Origin: Acanthaster planci
Lineage: Eukaryota; Echinodermata; Asteroidea; Valvatida; Acanthasteridae
Reading direction: 5' to 3'
NCBI RefSeq assembly: GCF_001949145.1
Contig: NW_019091438.1
Location: 1,024,039 to 1,088,038 of the forward strand
DNA length: 64,000 nt
The position numbers were made by a program, and so were the translations under genes. This document shows, piece after piece, positions 59,158 to 64,000 of the stretch (position 1 is the first letter of the stretch; each line of letters starts with the position of its first letter). A model generated the notes under the pieces. That model was given only the letters and a program-made list of their open reading frames with translations, searched no databases and was not told the origin of the DNA.

Positions 59158-60127
59158 TGTAAATATAAGGTGAACAGCGTGGGTGAGTGAGTCAGCTGAT
59201 GTCGGTTCTGCAGAGTATTTGTGGCTGGTACTCGTGCTATTTATTTGTGTCTGCAATGTGGTCTGTTACCATCTTACATAATATGCCATCAGCTGCACTT
59301 GTAGTTTTACAAGGAATGTGTATTAGCTGATAAAATACAGTATTTTACGACGCCTTTTCAGAAACATGTTTTCAGGATACTTCGTATCCGTATGCTAAAG
59401 TTAAGAAGAATTGCCTTTGAAAGTGTACTGGAGTGAAACATGGTAAACCAGTGCGGGTTACAGAAAGGGCAGAATGGTGTACTTTCAGAAAGGCGGCCTT
59501 CATGTTGACTGCTGCGTTGTTGCAGTTACCAGCAGTGTTGATTTTCAGAGAACGTAGGTCTTGTGTCAAATGGCAGGTGTATGTCATTTTGTTATCGTGT
59601 GTAACTAGAATGTGGATGCAAGTTACATTTATTTGTCATTTATTGTATTTATTTACTGTATTTATTTTTAATTATGTGTGGAAGCTGTTACTGTCACACA
59701 GACTGGTACAAAACGTACATGTGTAGGTTTTGTTTTCATGTACATAATGTTTATATATGTTTGTTGAAGGATAAATTATTGTCAAAAGTTGATTTTCATT
59801 TTCCCCATTTTTTTCTAAGGGGAGTTTGTTTTTCCAATGTGGAAAAGAAAAGGGATTTTGGGGGCATTGTAGTGTGGTAATCTCTCCAGTCGTTAAGCTG
59901 CAGTGTAAAATTTGCTTTGATTGTTTCTTTGAAGGAGTTCGCAGCTAAATACAACTTTATTATCATGTACATATTGTCCATTTAATTGCCATTCGGATAA
60001 CTCCGAATTTTTGTTTCCTAATCAATGTCTTATCAATATGTAAAGTAACAATGTATGTCCAGCCAAAATGTAAATTTTAAAACAGTGTACATAATTGAGA
60101 ACGACCAAAACTCTGAGATTGTATATA
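59158..60127 (+). promoter_or_regulatory. Cluster of five Pumilio-type UGUANAUA sites in the ULK 3'UTR
   Basis: TGTAAATA at 59,158, TGTACATA at 59,739, 59,966 and 60,086, and TGTATATA at 60,120 all match the UGUANAUA consensus bound by Pumilio/PUF proteins. An AU-rich block with ATTTA repeats sits among them. The motif is close to the genome's common TGTACATG repeat, which weakens the inference. Confidence 0.4.
59641..59675 (+). promoter_or_regulatory. AU-rich element in the ULK 3'UTR
   Basis: Contains TTTATTTACTG and GTATTTATTTTTAATTA, i.e. several ATTTA cores. Such elements commonly control mRNA stability; function here is inferred. Confidence 0.4.
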
Positions 60128-60166
60128 AAAGTTAAGGTGCAAATGCAGAAAGCGTCGAACGAAAAC

Positions 60167-60172
60167 AATAAA
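60167..60172 (+). promoter_or_regulatory. Polyadenylation signal AATAAA, probable ULK 3' end
   Basis: Canonical AATAAA about 2.7 kb after the ULK stop codon. Cleavage would fall near 60,185-60,200. Confidence 0.5.
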
Positions 60173-60190
60173 ATCAACTGAATTTAATAA

Positions 60191-61480
60191 GAGAAATGGC
60201 TGCACTGTCGATATCTTTACCAGTTGTTATCATCTCATCCTCGGCAATATTCCAGACGAACCACGCGTAACCAGAAGTTGGAAATTGTCCCAAGCAGGCA
60301 TCACATGGACTCTATCAATGAGCCTCACACGTTTTTAGTTTGGTTTTGCCGGGCACTGAGGGTAGGCCCAAAACCGCCAGTTGGTCTGTGTTCTCGCGCG
60401 CCTCACTGGAAAGCTTTACAGTTAAGACGTCGATTCGGGGTTTGTGTGTAAATTTCTTATTTTTTTCGCCTCTTTGTCACCATTCCCCATGTCCGCCTCT
60501 AAATCCATTGTCTTTTGCGTTGTGTTCTCTGAGACCATTAAGATGATGAACTGTGAGTTGCTCAAAAATTTTTGACCGAATGCTTAGAAAAAGGTCCAAA
60601 GCAAGTCAGCACGTTACCCTGCATAATTCATCCACGAGTTGACTCGAAACTGGCCCACCCTGACTATAAAACAGGGTCAGCGTTTTCCAAGAATGCCGGC
60701 GTATCGACGTATGATGCATGAGTTCGCGATGTGCCCATAGTAGCCACTGTTTAACGGCTGCGGCTACTTCCACATTGACAAGTGTGTTACCTCCAGCCGC
60801 AGCTCCACGCGCCCGAGGCAATTGCCCCCTCTCCTGGCGCGGCCTGTTCAGTTGGGTGGATTGCTCCGCAACAGGTGCAATCTGGTTTCTCCCTATCTCC
60901 CGTCCAGTATTATGACGTAACGATCATTCCATTTCTTACAGGGGAGATGTACACCCACAACCTCCAAAATTAATAAGTTTCTGATAGTTGTGTGGAATAT
61001 ATGAAATAGAAAGTAACTCTATGATTTAAGTTAATGATACAGTTTTCTTACGAATTATTTCGTCTTTTTATTTCTTCTTTGAGTAATCTGAAGCGAACAT
61101 CCCTCGTGGTGTAATGGAACCAGCTTATATTCCAGCCCAATGTGAATAACAATAGTGTGCAGACGACAACACGAACATTGAGAGTTTTCACGTCGTTGAT
61201 ACGGGACGCCGGCCGTACGGAAGAGAATCAGTGCGGTCGACCGAAACCAGAACTTTGCTGAAAATACAGTGGATTTTGTCTCCGAAAAAAGACAGAGCAG
61301 CGTGCTGTGATAGCTGTCGATCAAATCAGACTAAGAACACACAATTAAGTGCTAAAAATATGATTTGACCAGAAGTTTGCGTGTGGAATACAGTTTGTAC
61401 GAGTGGTACTCCGTTGACTGATAAAACTTCTCTCTTAGTCTAACGTTATTATAACTGTATCGGCAGACCGCGACGTCAAA
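60191..61480. other. Intergenic region: ULK 3' end to BCR-like start
   Basis: About 1.3 kb that should contain the promoter and 5'UTR of the BCR-like gene. No coding exon is supported. A CpG-containing GC-richer patch lies at 61,190-61,250. No TATA box or other core promoter element could be assigned. Confidence 0.55.
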
Positions 61481-61517
61481 ATGCCTGTTGGTCACTCTCG
61501 CCGGATAACGCCGCACG
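61481..61517 (+). CDS. BCR: BCR-like exon 1 (12 codons plus 1 nt)
   Basis: MPVGHSRRITPH followed by a G that completes GAG in exon 2. Donor GTAAAT; ATG in AAA-ATG context. Chosen because phase and the first ATG upstream of the coiled-coil exon agree, but such a short exon is less certain than exon 2. Confidence 0.6.
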
Positions 61518-63887
61518 GTAAATATCCTACTCAAGTTTTTTTTCACGCAAAACTGTTGAACTTGTTGACGTTAAACTGTCTTTATGTTTGATAACTTTAT
61601 CCGTTTTGTTCCTCCGGGATCTTACAAAATAGTTTGCAAAATTTGGCCTCGAATGAAGGATTGATAGTGTTGATACATTTATGGTGATTTAATTAATTTT
61701 GTATAGGACTAGGACTTTGCGATTCCTTCCTGCACGGTCATTCTTACCAGTTCGGACAGTTAAAAGACATAGTTTATGTACAGTGTTATTTAAAAAGAGG
61801 TCTGTTAGTATAAGTGAGGATTTTCATGATCGCCAGATGTCCTGTAGCAATGTATTTCTTTTAATTATTTCAGCCACAAGTTTTAGACTACAAGAAATTC
61901 CCATTTATAGACATTATAGCAGGTTAATACTTTTAATACCCTGAAGAAGGTTTAAAAGAACATGTTGTCTCATAGCAGACTGCTGATTTGGCCCAGAAGT
62001 CAGGAAGTTTGCTCAGAAGGCAAGGTTTACTCCAGTAAGGAGTTCCAAACAGAGCAATTTTAACTACATTGTACGCGTAGCTTTAGAATCCATTCATCTA
62101 ATATTAAGTGGTTAGTTCAGCTTATCTCTTTACATATAACATCTAAGCCTTCTTACCATACTTACAGTGCTTGTGTCAGTCCAAAGTCACCTTTGGATCC
62201 TCAGCAGTTTTGTTATGCTCACACTATTCTTAATTTGTGAAGGATGTAGAAAGTTAAACTTTTCTTGTCAATACGGGCGATTCACAACAGTGCACCCCCA
62301 AGACTTTGCAACGTGTTGGCCAATCACAATTAATGCGTGAAATTTGTCAACCCGATGCACATTTGGAAAGGGTCGACAAATTCCGGGCGTTGTTATTGGC
62401 CAATGTGTTGCAAACTCTTGGGGGCGCACTATTGTGAATCGCCCGTATTGAAATGGGGCGAGTGATTCCCCATACTGAGCAAAGGAAAGAGAGGTGCCAC
62501 AAACCAAGCCTGAACATGATAAAAGTAAGACTTTCCCAAATATTTATCATGTTTTGGGGACTTGGCATAACTTCTTCTTCCAAATGTTCCTCAACATTCA
62601 AGTTACTTCCACCAAAGGCGTTGCATTAGAAAAGAAAAAACTCATAACAGAAGAGGGCATGCACTTCTAAAAAAAAAGGTGGAAATGTCCAAAACCTGGA
62701 CACTTTAAAAGTCTTTCAATCTGCAAGTGTCACAACCCCAAAAGTTGTATGGATGTACATGTACATCCATACTGTAAACGGTTAATACATTTTCACCCTT
62801 TATTCATGTACAAAGCCATTGTCAATTCCCACAAAGTTTCGCTCAAGTACAAGTAGTTTACAAGCTAAGGTATGTGCCACACATTTAGATAAGTTAGATT
62901 CTCAATGAAAATTCCTTTCTCTCATTTTTTACTTCTTACTGTTCTTTTAGTAGAACTTTACTTACGTGTGTATATTTTCTTTCTAATTACTTACAAATTG
63001 GCATGTTTGTGGATTTTTGTGTCCAGAGACGGTCAATGTGACCATCCAGGAACAGTTCACATTTGATTGGAAGGAGAACTTTGGTGAACTGGAGGTTCCC
63101 GAGATGCACTTCCTTAAAATAGAAACCCCTCAGAGTGCCACGAAGAGCCCTGATGAATCCACTGCTGCCGGCTTCAGCGAAGTGGACACTGAGATCCTGG
63201 CCAATCTGGAGGAAGACCTGAGGGAGAACGCGTCACGCATCCACAAGCTCCGACATGAACTCAAGCTGGAGAAGTTCTGCCAGGAGTGGCTGAAGAAGGA
63301 GATCAACCGCTACCACCGGGCCAGCGAGGGCCTGGATGCCCGGTCCACAGGCTCGGAGGAGTCAGAGATGGGTCTGGACACAGATGACGACACCGATGTG
63401 GTGATGGACAAGGGGAGCCTAGACACTCCACGGGGCTCAATGGAGATGGAGACTGATGAAACGGACGAGGGGGATGAGGCAAGATGCCCCGGGGGTGACG
63501 AGGACAGGAGGGAAGAGGCGATGCACAAGCCGCTGTATGACAACAGACCCACCCTGGCCGCCCTCCATGATGACAGCTCCGATGAGGACATTGAGGGCAT
63601 CTACGAGAACCTGGACTTCCTGCGGAAGATGCACAATGGCAACGTGTCCAACGAGGACTCGGAAGGGGAGGACGTCTTTGCCCGTAGTCCTGACCCGGAC
63701 CGTCCGCTCACCACCAGCATGAGGGTGAGCACGCTGATCGACTTCAACAAACCAACAGTGGTGGACGGGCACCAGCATCTACCCCCAAGACCACTGAAAC
63801 GAACCCCAGCCCGACCTGCCCCTGTCCCTCCCCGACGAAATGACATGCCAACTTCCAGTGACAAAAGTGATGACACACGAAACACAG
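61481..63887 (+). CDS. BCR: BCR-like protein, 5' end (two coding exons; gene continues right)
   Basis: BCR is a RhoGEF/RacGAP protein that oligomerises through an N-terminal coiled coil. Exons 61481-61517 and 63027-63887 join in phase and give residues 1-299. Residues about 24-110 match the BCR oligomerisation domain: FDWKENFGELEVPEMHFLKI (compare AEAWKAQFPDSEPPRMELRS), then NLEEDLRENASRIHKLRHEL and LEKFCQEWLKKEINRYH. The family has an insertion here between these blocks. An acidic linker follows, then GIYENLDF (Y205), a YxN motif like the Grb2-binding Y177 of human BCR, and a proline-rich stretch with LPPRPLKRTPARP and APVPPRR. DH, PH, C2 and RhoGAP domains are not in the window, so the assignment rests on the coiled coil and context. 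ABR lacks this coiled coil. Confidence 0.75.
62268..62451. mobile_element. MITE-like inverted-repeat element (184 bp)
   Basis: TCAATACGGGCGATTCACAA (62,268) and TTGTGAATCGCCCGTATTGA (ending 62,451) are perfect 20-bp terminal inverted repeats. The arms continue with CAGTGCACCCCCAAGACTTT opposite its near-complement (GGGGGCGCACTATTG block) and share TTGGCCAAT. No open frame, so non-autonomous. Confidence 0.75.
62747..62772. repeat. 26-bp perfect palindrome
   Basis: GTATGGATGTACA followed by its exact complement TGTACATCCATAC, with the TACATGTA motif at its centre. Confidence 0.75.
63027..63887 (+). CDS. BCR: BCR-like exon 2
   Basis: Holds nearly all visible coding sequence: oligomerisation coiled coil, acidic linker, YENL motif at 63,602 and proline-rich segment. 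Acceptor TGTGTCCAG, donor GTAAGT after AACACAG. High GC (about 57 percent by eye) against AT-rich flanks. Open frames on the other strands here are shadows. Confidence 0.88.
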
Positions 63888-64000
63888 GTAAGTTGGAACA
63901 CAAGGCAGAGTAAAAAACAACAGATAATTACTTTTGTTGCAAACAAAGGAGAGGGGGTATACATTTACTGGTATTTTTCAAATTTCATAATATTCTAGTA
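63888..64000 (+). other. Start of BCR-like intron 2
   Basis: Follows the exon 2 donor and is AT-rich. The window ends inside it. Confidence 0.7.

Larger units (their letters stand above)
57443..60190 (+). other. ULK1/2: ULK 3'UTR (probable, about 2.7 kb)
   Basis: Between the ULK stop and an AATAAA at 60,167 there is no coding exon. The region becomes T- and A-rich towards the end. It holds an AU-rich block (59,641-59,675), five UGUANAUA sites, a C/T homopolymer tract at 59,109-59,131, and a tRNA-like SINE remnant on the minus strand at 58.6 kb. The extent is inferred, not shown by transcripts. Confidence 0.6.
61518..63026 (+). other. BCR-like intron 1
   Basis: AT-rich, 1.5 kb, GTAAAT donor and TGTGTCCAG acceptor. 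It contains the foldback element at 62,268 and a 26-bp palindrome at 62,747. Confidence 0.6.

Noticed and set aside
63310-63903. Antisense and alternative-frame ORFs over BCR exon 2
   Set aside because: Shadows of the real exon, whose frame matches the coiled-coil family.
1-64000. CRISPR array, bacterial operon, phage or toxin-antitoxin system
   Set aside because: Intron-containing animal genes throughout; no regularly spaced direct repeats and no prokaryotic gene packing.

Overview
The window is nuclear DNA from an animal. It has long AT-rich introns, short GC-richer exons with canonical GT/AG splice sites, and no operon-like gene packing. All recognised genes are bilaterian signalling genes with vertebrate-style intron density. 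Together with SINE-like and foldback repeats, and a very common palindromic TACATGTACATGTA / TACCGGTA motif, this suggests a marine deuterostome invertebrate (echinoderm, hemichordate or amphioxus). I cannot fix the phylum from the sequence alone.

Layout, left to right. 1-16.7 kb has no exon I can defend and is rich in TACATGTA-type palindromes; it is probably intron and/or downstream sequence of the next gene. 16.7-17.5 kb (minus) is the first coding exon of an SH2B-family adaptor: dimerisation domain plus the start of a PH domain, cut by a splice donor, with later exons not found. 17.5-22.3 kb is non-coding. 22.3-30.2 kb (minus) is a complete eight-exon AKAP1 orthologue (570 residues): N-terminal membrane anchor, acidic linker, KH domain and Tudor domain. 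30.2-35.0 kb separates AKAP1 from a divergently transcribed ULK1/2 (Atg1) kinase gene. ULK runs from 34,980 to 57,442 on the plus strand in 25 coding exons whose phases all join (2,901 nt, 966 residues). Its 3'UTR of about 2.7 kb ends near an AATAAA at 60,167. From 61,481 to the right edge (plus) are the first two coding exons of a BCR-like gene: oligomerisation coiled coil, acidic linker, a YENL motif and a proline-rich segment. The remainder lies beyond the window.

Functionally the four genes are receptor-kinase adaptor (SH2B), mitochondrial outer-membrane RNA/kinase scaffold (AKAP1), autophagy-initiating kinase (ULK) and Rho-GTPase regulator (BCR). I see no evidence that they form one pathway or cluster. 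The head-to-head AKAP1/ULK pair is the only arrangement that might be regulatory. The main non-genic content is a set of inverted-repeat (MITE or foldback) elements at about 13.8, 22.5-23.1, 26.2-26.5, 40.8-40.9 and 62.3-62.5 kb, two tRNA-derived SINE-like sequences, and several long perfect palindromes. I found no radically new system. The points most worth checking are conserved regulatory motifs (the LIR and a candidate mTORC1 site in ULK, a Grb2-type YxN motif in BCR), a Pumilio-site cluster in the ULK 3'UTR, and the foldback elements.
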